Below, piece after piece: positions 8,301 through 17,700 of a stretch of 64,000 nucleotides of DNA. Below the pieces are notes generated by a model that searched no databases, was not told the DNA's origin, and saw only the letters and a list, made by a program, of their open reading frames with translations. Position numbers and translations under genes: made by a program. Each line of letters opens with the position of its first letter. Position 1 is the first letter of the stretch. The DNA is taken from assembly GCA_040880585.1 (NCBI GenBank), contig JBBDID010000042.1:1-64000 (forward strand). The letters are read 5' to 3'. The stretch is from Paracrocinitomix sp040880585 (GTDB lineage: Bacteria > Bacteroidota > Bacteroidia > Flavobacteriales_D > Crocinitomicaceae).

Positions 8301-10968
8301 AGACAAAACTTTGATTGCCATACTGGTCATAATACGTCAAACTGCTCATTTTCCAATGGCCGCCCAAATCGTTATTGGAGGCATTAAATACAGATAGATT
8401 ATCTGTGGTATCGGTCTCACCATACTGTCCTCCGGGACTCATGTCAAGAATTAAAAGTGGTTTGATCGCCTCGCAAGAACTCAAGGTACCACAATCATCC
8501 AGGTAAGCTGTTCTTAAACTGTCATAAGTCGTAGAATCCTCCCCGGGGTTATTTGCAAGCCATACCGAATCGGTACCATATTCTATTAAAAAGTTGAACT
8601 CACAGGGTTCATATTCATCACAGGCAGTAAGGTCAATTTGTGAAAGCGCAGTGGCTAAAAAATCTGAGTAAGGTGTTAAACAGGTGCTGCTGTCTTTATA
8701 TGCTTCCCAATAATAATCAATAGGGTCATTAGCTACTTTTAAGGTTTTGATGATTTGATAAGTACCGGATGAACAAAACTGCATGTTCCAGGTAGAATCA
8801 GAAGGAAACTCTTCAGAAAATACCAGGGCACTGTCTGCACAATCCACATTAAAACTGTCCACTTCAATTTTTCCCAGTGTATACGTTTTATGAAAGACAC
8901 CATTGGCATCACTGATCACAATCGGTGAAACTGCGTCACCATCTGTAATTTCACCTGAGGCGGCATCATGCGGAATGACCATAATATCTAACTCATACAC
9001 GCAGTCAAAACACATGCCCGAAGGCAGGCATTCTGTGAAGGCAGTACCCGTTACATCATAATTAAAAGTGTACACCACAGAAGGGTCAAGCACTGTTATC
9101 TGCGTTTCTACCTGCACGATACCGGGAGTAAAGGTGTCGTTATAGGCCATAAAATCTTTACCGGTGTCATTGGGTCCGTCATTACCTTCAATGGCTTCCA
9201 GGCCAACCGGGGCAGTTCCTTCCATATACGTAGCCACCGTTCTTCCCATTCCGTCAATCAGGGCAATAGAGAACTGCCCGTGTACATCTTTGGTAATAAC
9301 CTTTGTGTAATTGATGACCTTGGCCGCATCATTTCCAAAAAGCTCCCACAACTCATCATCATCCGGGAGATCGTAGAAATATTCTGTATAATGCGCTTCA
9401 TTCGGATCTAAACTATTTGTATCCGTTTCACCTAATTGATGGTCCGGCCCCAGGCCACCAACCCTTTTAATTCTCCCGGTACCATCCGGTGTATATTGTA
9501 CGTGTACAAAAGGATACCCCTCTGCATCCGGCAGGTAGGCATTGAAACCTTCAATATCCGTGTTTTCATCACTATAGTAATGTGCCGCCCCCAAAGAATA
9601 TGTTGCACTCATGGTATCTGCCGGAATATAAGTTCCGCAAGCATCCACAGGATTTACCTGGTCTAAATCAAAATGTGCTTTGCCGTAAGGCGTGTTCTGA
9701 TCATACATATTGAGGTTGTCCACATAACCCAGGCGATTTTGATCTATCGGTGCGCTCATCACTCCCACAGCCGGCCTGCCATGATGATCATAAATTGTTG
9801 AGCCAACTATGATCTTATTTTGTGAATTTAATTTCGCCTGTGATTGCCGGGGTTTTAGAACGCCATCCATATAGGTCACCCCCACGCTTCTTACGCCATC
9901 TTCAATAAAACTCATGCCGGCCCCGTAATTGAATTGATGAGATTCGTGCGCGTACACTCGCTCAAAGTTTACGCCTTGCGTTCCGTAATTTGAAACTAAG
10001 CCTGCATCTCCACCGATTAATGCGTCTGAACTCCATGTTCCTTCAATTGGAACCTGGTAGTTATCACCATCACGTCCAATACCCCGGTACCGTAATAAGA
10101 TGTATCCGTCACCGTAAATAAGCGGAATTGAATAGGTGTTTCTTCCCTGTACCCTCACACTTGAGGCGTTGTGAACAAAATCATAACTGAGTTGCGTCAA
10201 ATCGGTTTGAACCACCGGGGTAGAACCGCTCAAGTTTCCGGTATAAGCATTCACCCATGTCCATTCCAGTTCATATTCCTCAGCACCGTCCAGCCACGGC
10301 CAGGTCACGATCAATTCACCATTCAAGGTATCCAGATTTAATGTTGGATCCGGAATATCATACTGATCAAAGTGATAGTAACGTTCAACAGTCACTTCAT
10401 TTTCCAAAAAAATGGCATCTTTAAGCGAACTTGCCGTTGACCAACTGCCTGAACCGGGGGTAGCTTCGTATTCAATAGCAGTCACTTTTATTTTTACTTT
10501 TAAACCGCCTGTAAAAGCATAAACATCCCGGTCTTTATAAGTGGCACCGGATGCAGGATCATAATTAATGTCCAACTCCAGGCCCGAAAAAACGGTTGAA
10601 TCCAGCACGCCATTGATCAGTTCAAAAATGGTAATATCCATTGTTAACCGATATGAATAGGCTGTAGAATGATATTCCAGGTCGGATTCATCAATGCCAA
10701 AAGTGATCTTGTTTTTAACTGACTGTATCGCAAATTCATTGGTCCAGAATCCCCCCTCTATCATCCAGTATTTATCGTCTGAGGCATCCAGGGTAGAGGA
10801 AGTGCCGCCTATGTCAAAAAGATCAGTGCCCTGTAAACGGGTATTGACCGTTTCTTCTGCGGCTATGCTTAGGGATGGTAGCATAAAAATAAGCAACAGT
10901 ACCCATGAAACTTTTAGGCCTTTTTCCCATTTGATCTGCCCTGGTGATATGATATGCGGTGTATTCAT
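2359..10968 (-). CDS. Giant RHS/YD-repeat protein with variable C-terminal tail
   Basis: A 2869-aa exported protein. Residues about 18-37 form a signal peptide or anchor. The first ~650 residues are beta-rich; about 650-1600 is strikingly Cys- and Asp-rich and includes a canonical EF-hand-like loop (DANSDNVIDGTE) near residue 1280. From about 1600 the protein is made of YD repeats (YYDLSGNLIKTV, YWYDHIGRLV, YRYDKDNRLKEVW), ending in the RHS core motif (YDPRLGRWKSLDPLA ... DPIYFIDPLGL) at about 2485-2560. In known RHS proteins this core closes a shell around the C-terminal tip. The ~309-residue tail is Lys-rich and unlike the rest; I recognise no toxin domain. No T9SS sorting domain is visible. 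The start codon overlaps the upstream stop by 4 bp (ATGA), so translation is coupled. Confidence 0.9.
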   Translation of the reverse strand: MNTPHIISPGQIKWEKGLKVSWVLLLIFMLPSLSIAAEETVNTRLQGTDLFDIGGTSSTLDASDDKYWMIEGGFWTNEFAIQSVKNKITFGIDESDLEYHSTAYSYRLTMDITIFELINGVLDSTVFSGLELDINYDPASGATYKDRDVYAFTGGLKVKIKVTAIEYEATPGSGSWSTASSLKDAIFLENEVTVERYYHFDQYDIPDPTLNLDTLNGELIVTWPWLDGAEEYELEWTWVNAYTGNLSGSTPVVQTDLTQLSYDFVHNASSVRVQGRNTYSIPLIYGDGYILLRYRGIGRDGDNYQVPIEGTWSSDALIGGDAGLVSNYGTQGVNFERVYAHESHQFNYGAGMSFIEDGVRSVGVTYMDGVLKPRQSQAKLNSQNKIIVGSTIYDHHGRPAVGVMSAPIDQNRLGYVDNLNMYDQNTPYGKAHFDLDQVNPVDACGTYIPADTMSATYSLGAAHYYSDENTDIEGFNAYLPDAEGYPFVHVQYTPDGTGRIKRVGGLGPDHQLGETDTNSLDPNEAHYTEYFYDLPDDDELWELFGNDAAKVINYTKVITKDVHGQFSIALIDGMGRTVATYMEGTAPVGLEAIEGNDGPNDTGKDFMAYNDTFTPGIVQVETQITVLDPSVVYTFNYDVTGTAFTECLPSGMCFDCVYELDIMVIPHDAASGEITDGDAVSPIVISDANGVFHKTYTLGKIEVDSFNVDCADSALVFSEEFPSDSTWNMQFCSSGTYQIIKTLKVANDPIDYYWEAYKDSSTCLTPYSDFLATALSQIDLTACDEYEPCEFNFLIEYGTDSVWLANNPGEDSTTYDSLRTAYLDDCGTLSSCEAIKPLLILDMSPGGQYGETDTTDNLSVFNASNNDLGGHWKMSSLTYYDQYGNQSFVCADNDGIYDDDPQDLTTAEFFNAWQPSWAETLIQYHPEFCYYDFCDQYPGIADFEQDFMDIGTYAEACNSGYVNPAEQAGYFDISSTCTTDVADPLFEDAYDDQTGVQTAVDSIMNDKFDGWPIYSAAVGMSGDDTTSVDFGEGCNADLHWKNFKLLYMSKRFQVLELIKEDYATNNCPDAACVGTSAGACSTSPFSSSTKRYFNFGSTMGYDMANLGTTDWSAQSDSASLEIDTICTDMCTDQADLWMDQLAGCVNDLPAGQTWTAGQPYYDSIRVNLIEVCANGCAGGCMGLTQFDNNVSTDSLNSVYASFEDVLLHYVGSLSNDCTNLLINQPDVNEQCVSGRDYLNKCACEALLAAESDTPSEFETLYGFIPDDFDKEQCLCDSYDANSDNVIDGTELTSLENDSIVTYNTYGFCNSVCIDCAEMIKTSSGLVDEFYSTHSINYYDDPLLFTAYVNNAEGTNFTYEVLLELINGCEGLEGTSTEPIYNFIGQQAHDLADLLEKLAQDNLSTDHTDYDHQNLPEYFYSSLYADCTGDPAVEDFDYDQTIDVNDDLSFNLQGSNCNACTIDIEIIDGVPAGYIDAAEFYGSIISFNEVYVIQDDIMSGGTATNFNVFRVKIIVDDLNGGTSEHVLKITSCHSILDDLVNAVGELYFEICSNEYEPPTGNTCMENIIAQAELSAQQQYEEYLDTQYDLFVENYKTTCMGISDEEFNMDYQANRYHYTLLYYDLSGNLIKTVPPKGVDKLNATEIAQAKDYALNGTGSPIYNAHTYETTYKHNSLNQVVEVSTPDGGTSKYWYDHIGRLVVSQNARQANDFYKGIMTDDYETGNNVDAYSYTVYDEIGRVSEVGEIIQADVMTYAIAKDETDLANWLDDDIATTGSEPVVKNNITLIFYDALYDSDAETEFGAFYNEQTNRNRITAAAVITGYVETTGGSWVYPEPDYINHYNYDVHGNVRSYLQEVAELTAYNNQYRRTDYEYDLISGNPNYIYYQKGKKDQYIHHYRYDKDNRLKEVWTSDDGQIWDRDANYEYREDGYLARTEIGEMKVQGMDYAYTLHGWLKSLNSGVLNPDYDMGKDGKTDPTVEYDNYEDDIHALHARDVLSYTIGYYEGDYKAITDGVTGFTNHLVDISGSAFETDVDELFNGNITSIISSTTKTDGTKQDPLATTYHYDQLHRFKESHVFTSANIIDDQSQYYNTLDDASRINTTGPGNLGEYEVHVEYDPNGNITQLNRMAHGTNMDMDQFEYTYIDGTNKLDTLYDKASQTGAGGFGDIISESKTTGDGIFYEYHSDGSLKADEEEEIDYIDWYPNGKIKRIYRTSTSEQSDVYFEYDPMGMRTLKVEITRTGTTINAADDWKFTYYGCDANGITMAIYDMDSTNGDLHRIESMIYGGSRLGMNTENETVSTADDLINDCNNDGLNSAVIQFGAFTPNNGSVVEIIHESVVISTLTWDTGLTTEEQVQTMVDDINAQASGYTAYNVEVSAGSIYYIHIKEDVAGAFTGDLVVELDDSPQSTYIKREPGIGKCFEDRILGSKFYELVNHLGSPLEIISDRKIAVDDNTDDVTDWFEADVVSYSEYFPYHMLIPGRHGKISGGNYRFGGAGMEKDDEVSGEGNSYTTQFRQYDPRLGRWKSLDPLAAKFPWQSPFVAFANDPIYFIDPLGLEQSPPEDKDDPDSDDSDAGIIKKFAKKLGINLSQEAAEELAQNLSIRQSIDEIKAGKSVALSRFKKMIKDYESGKLTLEDGSTVKAKKHSMIDKEVKTITEEKIVVKKSNTKKVGTLNGPKKVVANPSEVKYKAAKANVVGKTQKAALLKSTAKSTISKSFTLLTAGMAFHEMTQHPENVSPLGAVSYIPHPISFVAIAFEYEIDRSYSKDIFYNAHYSELESAINSGLKATQEEVAGDYFLYTRFAWTGVCDEILKAIKDGKIQYKHEIYTYAQEHGIENGGEGNNDILYSTSEDAGGFGRIWGGFESGQ

Positions 10969-11738
10969 TTTTTGGGGAGTTGGTTGATGACTGTATAATT
11001 TTTAAACTTCCCAACCCCACTTATTTCTTTGGTTTTAGGATCAATTGAAACATACTGTAACTCACTGAAATATTCAGATGATACATTAATGTCCTGTTCA
11101 ATGTTTTTATAGAAGACTTCCAACACTACCCGGATCGCTCCATCTCCAAAATCTTTTTTATCGCGATAGTAATTCCGCCACTTTTTGATAAATCCATGCT
11201 CATCCAGTTCAATATCGATCTTACTGAGTTCACCTTTTTCTATATCAATTTGGAAGCCGTTGGGTATGCTTCTTACATCCGTTACAACTTTGCTCAATGA
11301 GTCCACATTAAAATCAAGGCCGGGAATTTTTTGCTCTCGTCGTTCCATCACCACGATCAGCTTGGTCTTTTCACGGATGTGTATTTGATAATTTTTGTTG
11401 AGGAGCGTAACATTGCCCTCTTCTGTTTGCAAAAAATTGTCTTTTCGCTTGATAATCGTCCCGGGGGTAGATTCGGAGGGTTGGGTAAAATTGGTGGTAT
11501 TGTTATAAAAAACACTGTACTGCATTTCTGCCTTGTAATAATCCATGTCCAGTAATTTTTGTATGGCACCCTTAAGGGTTTTCAGTGCTTCACTTTTTAT
11601 TTTTTGGTCGATCTGATCAACTGCAGGGGGTACCAATTCTTTGGCAATTACAGCTTCGTGTGCATATACAATTTTTCCCCATTGCAATGCAGTAACTACA
11701 ATGATCACAAAACCGATATGAATTTTCTTTTTCATCAT
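10965..11738 (-). CDS. Exported protein of unknown function in the RHS operon
   Basis: A 257-aa protein with an N-terminal signal peptide (MMKKKIHIGFVIIVVTAL, cleavage probably after a VYAHE-type site near residue 27). The mature part is mixed alpha/beta with no motif I can name; the strand pattern and the phrase LSKIDIELDEHGFIKKW resemble the antiparallel sheets of small periplasmic or lipoprotein-carrier-like proteins, but that is a loose impression. It lies 8 bp after the 2057-aa gene and overlaps the RHS start by 4 bp, so it is an integral member of the operon. A chaperone or assembly role for the RHS protein is an inference from that coupling alone. Confidence 0.75.
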   Translation of the reverse strand: MMKKKIHIGFVIIVVTALQWGKIVYAHEAVIAKELVPPAVDQIDQKIKSEALKTLKGAIQKLLDMDYYKAEMQYSVFYNNTTNFTQPSESTPGTIIKRKDNFLQTEEGNVTLLNKNYQIHIREKTKLIVVMERREQKIPGLDFNVDSLSKVVTDVRSIPNGFQIDIEKGELSKIDIELDEHGFIKKWRNYYRDKKDFGDGAIRVVLEVFYKNIEQDINVSSEYFSELQYVSIDPKTKEISGVGKFKNYTVINQLPKK

Positions 11739-11746
11739 CTTTTGGT

Positions 11747-14700
11747 TTATTGAATTTGTATTCCGGCACGATTTTCCTGCACCGTGACTCTTCCTCTTTC
11801 GGTTTCCTGAATTATTCTTACCAAACTACCTTCTTCATCATATTGATAAAAGGTGGCAAAATTTCTGCTGTCTAGCGTTGCCCACAACCTGAGCGTAACC
11901 GGGTCAATGACATAAGTGACCATTTCACTATTGAAAGGCTGTATGCGTACATCATCAAAATAGACAAACTCATTGCCTTTATTTTTCAATGTGATCTTAA
12001 ATTCTTTAGACCCAACAATGGTTTCCGGCGGCAGGGCAAAACTGATTTCAATGCGTTGCCAGCCGTTGATGATATTCGTGCGTTTTTCTATCCTGTCAGT
12101 AATGGTGTTTCCGTCATAAGTAAGATCCACTTGAACACCGTCATAATTGGTTACATTGCCATTTCCCCCGGTTTCTTTAGCCCATAAAGTCAGTACGTAT
12201 TTGCTCGTATCTGTTTCACTGCTAATCAAAGTATGACCGCTTATCATCTCCTGTGATTGAATCGTATATGGTTTCGAATGATTCGTCGTGCTGTGATCTA
12301 CTGAATTCACCACATCTGAAATGTGTAAATAGGTTTCTGCAGCTTGCATGCGCAAACTATACCGCCCTGTGTGCGCTTCACCTTCTAAAGGAACTGCATA
12401 TCTTTCATTTTCATCCCAAAATCTAAAATGTGGTTCGGTACAATCAGCAGACTGATCATAAGTATGATCTTCAAATCCATCAAAACCAATCTCATAATAA
12501 CGGGAATTTACCGCTTCGCCTATTTTCAAGGTCTTGTTGTAGCCCAGTAAGATCGAACTATATATTCCCAGAGCATCTTTTGATTCAAGGTTATAGCCTT
12601 CACGGTCAAAAAGTGTGGCCAGGGCTGATTGAATCCAGCGCTCATCAAAGTTCGTTCCTGAGTTCTTTTCCCACTCACCGCTGGTATTGTTATATTGCCA
12701 GAACTGTGTGTAAGCGGTGAGCACTCCGTCAATTCTACTGTTTCCGGTTGACTGATTGCGCGTATAATCGTATACATAACTCGCCAGTAGATTCCAGTTT
12801 CCTCTCAAACCTCTTACATAAGGATTCACAATATCTCCCGTATAAAGGCCACAATAATTGTCTTTATCAACTGCTGATTTGGTACTCACATACCCAAAAG
12901 CATCTTCAGTATACTCAACAGCACTCGCATTGATTACGTCTGTAGGCGCCGTTGTATAAGGATTAGTTGTGTTTTTAGTGGTAGACGTCACACTTGCCAT
13001 AGTTGAGCCTAACAAGTTGCGTTTACCTGAGCGGATCACCCTGTATTGATGGCTACTTCCCGGAGTAAATGCAGGGTTGTCACCGTTTTGAGCGGCAATA
13101 AAGTACTCTCCCGTGCTTTCATTTTCAACCACCCATACTTTTTCCAGGTAAGCTCCGGTACTCGTATTATAAACAGCTAATTCATCTCCGGGTTCCAAAT
13201 AATTCTCTTTATTTGCGAGGATAATGGCGCAACTTGAACTCACAATTCCATCAAAAGTGGATCCCCAGTTTGCAGAGGCGGCTCCCATACCTGCATATTT
13301 CCAGTAGGCCGGATAATCGTATTGGTAAATCGGTACTTCATAAGAAGGATTATTCAAACCGGGAGCTTCATGTTGAATTTCAGTAACAACAGGTACTCCG
13401 GTAGTCTGATCAAAGATCAGGTTTCTTGATATCTTATAACGCCCCTTGTCATTTAAACGAACTTCTTTAAGAATTCCGTTACTCGTAACTACTTTGGTGG
13501 TGGTTGAAGACCTAAAACGGTTTTCCTGGCTGAAGTTGCTATACCAAACTGAAGGAACCGGAAATGAAAATACACAGAGAGATGCATCTATTCCGGCTCC
13601 AACAGTAGTCGTACTATACAGTGAACTGGTTTCCACTAAATTCATCACCATGTCCAAATCGCGTCCCATATATTTTGAGGAGATCACCCCTTCTTCATCC
13701 ACTACTGTCATCAAATTGTCCAGTTTTTTGTGATTACTGTTATCGGTGTAATACTCATGCTCCATAAAGTAGACTTTCGGTGGATTTGTTCCGTAAGCTT
13801 GTCCATAGACTGTTTTGGATTTGAACTTTCCGTGCATATCATTGAGATGTAAAGAGAATCCTTGTGACATGGTCAGGTGTGAAAAGGCTTCCATTGTAAA
13901 AAGAGCTGTCCAGTCATTGGTCGATTCTATAGCATCTCCCGAAGCAAAACCGGTATGGTCAAAAATAACCGGGAAATCTTTTGCCGTGTAGTTCTCATAA
14001 ACTGTAGTACCTGTAGCATTTTGCGTCACATCTGTATAACTAATATTGTTGACGGTAATTTTGGAGTACGCCACTGTCGGATTTGCAAAAATGGACTCCC
14101 CAAAAGGGAGTTCCTGAAATTCCTCGTCGTTGACGCGCATTTTTACATCAATATCATAGTCAATCGGACTACGCATAGCGTTTTCATCTCCACCTGAATG
14201 AATGGGTTCGTAAGAAGCCACGCCGGAACTAATAGTTGGATGATCGCCAAATTCAGCTTCTGTTGTATAGGTATATGCTGTTCCATAGGTGGATGTTGCC
14301 TCAGATGAAACATTATTCCAGTTATCGGTCACTTCAATTTTCTTCACGCGGTGGCCGCCACCCAGTTTTGGATCCGTTCCTGTACCCAGGCGTACCCACG
14401 ATTTTCCGGGCTTACATTTTGCAGCGTAATGAAAAGCTGCCATCATATTATTAAGTCCTCCCAACGATTCTAAATTTTGTATGTGTGATGCCCCGGTGTT
14501 AATAATGTTCTGAAAGAAATTCCCTTCATCCTCAACCTCCTGATCGGCTTCGAGCTCATCATCTTCTTCGTATTGAGGAACATCAGCAATTACTCCGCAT
14601 TCTGCCTCACCATCATATTTGTAAATATCCCCCAGAACAGGATTTAAAATATGGGTGGCATACTTTCGGATAAATTGCCAACTCGCTTTTGCTACGGGAT

Positions 14701-17700
14701 TTGTTCCCAAATTTGCCGGATTTTTACAATCGTCCTCTATGCAAACCCCCTTTAATTTTATAGCAACAGTTTCGTATGTTCCGTCTGATCCCTGATCATA
14801 CACTTCCGTCGCCCCAACATCAATTTCTGCATAACCCGATACATAGTCATAATCTGATGCTTTTGATCCAACCGGGTAAATGGGGGGTACAGTAGAGGGT
14901 AATTTTACAAGTATTTTAAAATACAATTCCTCGTGGGGTTTCAGATAATTACTAAAAAAATTGTTCTTGGCATCTGAGGCATTGTCTCCCAGGTCACCTA
15001 CTTCAACATGCAAATAATTATGAGGAGTATGATCCCCTCCCGGGCTGTCATATAGTTCTTCCTCTTCACCTCCGGAAACAAATGTGCTGCTTTCAGAAAA
15101 CCCCCTGATCATGAACATTCGGTCTGCACGTTCGTCCTGAACATAGCTGTAGTCATCTGATTCAACCTCCACCGATATATCACTGCCAGATGGTAAGTGA
15201 ATAGTTTTAAGCATCCATGCACCGGCATAAGCGTTTGTGTTGCCCGTGTCCTGATCGGTATAAGGGTATTCCATATTAGTTAAGCTATCATCATAAGCAC
15301 ATCCCGCCCCTCCTGGAACAGGTTTGTAGACTCCCCAACGATCCTGGCTTCCTTCTGTATAGTCCGGGTTTTGATTCCCACTCGCATAATCAAAAGTGTA
15401 TTTGTGTAGTTTTCCCCGTGGAGAATCGCCATAAGTAAAGTAAATACCTGTCAATGTTAATTTACCTTTTTGCCCGCTTACTGAACTGTTATTGTTGGGT
15501 ACATTTTGACACAGCGAATAATCGTATTCAAAATGGACCGTTTTAATAGGCGCTTCGCCGTTCACTTTACCTTTTCGTGTGTACAGTTCAATCTTTTCCA
15601 AACGTTTGGCATTGTTTGCTCCGGCGATTCCGCCATTTTCTCCATCAACCCCAAAGGCATCATCACGCTCTCCATAATGAAATTCTGCTACAAAATTTTT
15701 GGTTTCAATAGAATGTAAATGCCACTGATCACGTTCACCATAAACATAAGATCCCATATCGTCATAAATGTCTGATTTCATGCCTTCATTAAAGTAGGCT
15801 TCATTTGACTCAAAAGGAAAACGCCATTTGTTTTGCGTAGATGATTTAGCATAATTAAACTTGGTATAACCCCCAAAATCATCTGGTGTAGGACCATCTT
15901 CTGTTCGATCTATATAGTTGGATGACAAGTAGGCTGTCAATAAATAGGAGCTCGCATAAGCTGGTATTTCACGTTTTAAATAAAGGTTTGTAACCCCTCT
16001 CGTATTGTTAAGTGAATTATCATTAGCACCATAACTCACCTTACCGGCCTGGCAATCTTTTGTTAAAATACCGGCATCATTGCTTGATTCGTCTGAGACA
16101 TTAAAAGTAACTTCTTCTGTTTTGGTATTGATCACCGGAATGCCATACACATACCTTGATCCGTCTCCTTTGAGCACAGTCATTTCACTTAAATGGTGTT
16201 CTTTGGCTTCTGAAGACAGGCTTCCATAACGGCTAACTGTTCCTGAGGTATAGGATCCACCGAGATAAGCGTAATCTGAAAGGTTATAATTTTCAACATT
16301 GGTTTGCAGTGCGTACTGATCTGCCTGTTCGGCATTGAGATATTGAATATTCGTATTTCTGAGATCTCTTTCTGATTTGTAGTGATTATTGTTGTTGGAG
16401 CTAAACTCTATATTCCCATCAGCATCTACAAAACCAACTTGTCCAAAATGCATGGGACCGGCCTTTAATAGCTTCTGTTCAATAGCTTCATCTTCTCCCA
16501 TATTTGAATAAAAACTGCCGTCTATAGTCGATCGGTTTCCAAACTTTTTAAAATAGGTTTTTTCATACTTTTTACTATCTGTTCCCCCGGGAGCAGTTGA
16601 TTTGAAATTCATATTTGGTTCAGCATGATTACCCTGTGTCCATTTTCCGGAAGAAACATTTCCTGATGGTATATCGACATTTATTCCCCCCTGAAAGAGA
16701 TCTAATCCGGAGATTTCAGCTGAGACACCCACACCGTTAATGGTGTTTTCCCGGCTCATTTCACTGACAATCCCCACTTCACTACGGTGAGATCTAAAGG
16801 TAAACCCTAGTCCCTGGGCAGTTGCAGAATAAAGGTCGTAGGTATGATTAGTCACGGGCAGATTCGCAATAAAACGATTGGTCTGAACTACACCTTCCTG
16901 ATTAAAATCTAATAAATACTCAGGTTCACCTACGTGTTCTTCTTCAAACATAAATCCATAAGCTGGAATCGTCTCCACTGATTTTTTCAAACATGTTTGG
17001 GATTTATACGCCTTGAATTGTCCTGATAAAGAGTTTAAACAGGCTTCAAGACCCAAACTAAAGTCGAAATTTGCAGAAATACTGGCAGTTTCAAACTGTA
17101 CACTTGGTGTATAAGATACAGCTGAAACCGGGACGACAGCACTCAACGGGAACGAACTTGTTGGTATACGAGGAATTCCTCCGAGAGATAAACTAAGTGA
17201 TTTATTAGTAACACCGCTCAAAGAATTGTAAGTATATCCGATACCTATTCCTAGTTGAGGACCGCCATCTTCTTTACCCAAATGCACCTTTGCATTTGGG
17301 GTAATACTCATTCCATTCTGAGAGTTGGAATTAACCTGTACCCCTAAACTCCCACTGATAACTCCTGCATTGGCCTGTACACTCAATCCCCCAAAAACCT
17401 CAGTAGAAAGCCCTACATAATTACTGTAATTAATTCCTATCCCAAGATTTGCATTCAGTCCTACGTCAAAAATCTCACCATCAAAACCAATGACTTCCCA
17501 AGACCCCCCAATTGACCCTCCCATAGATAATTGCGGCCGCATTTTCATGGTGGTTTTTACCTCATCTCCGTTAAAATCATCAGGCAATCCTCTCTTAATG
17601 CGGTTTATCGCCCCAACATTCAAAGACCATCCAAGTCCAACCGAACTGGCTTCCTGATCCATTCCAATTCCTCCGTGATAAGCTATATTGATCGGGTATC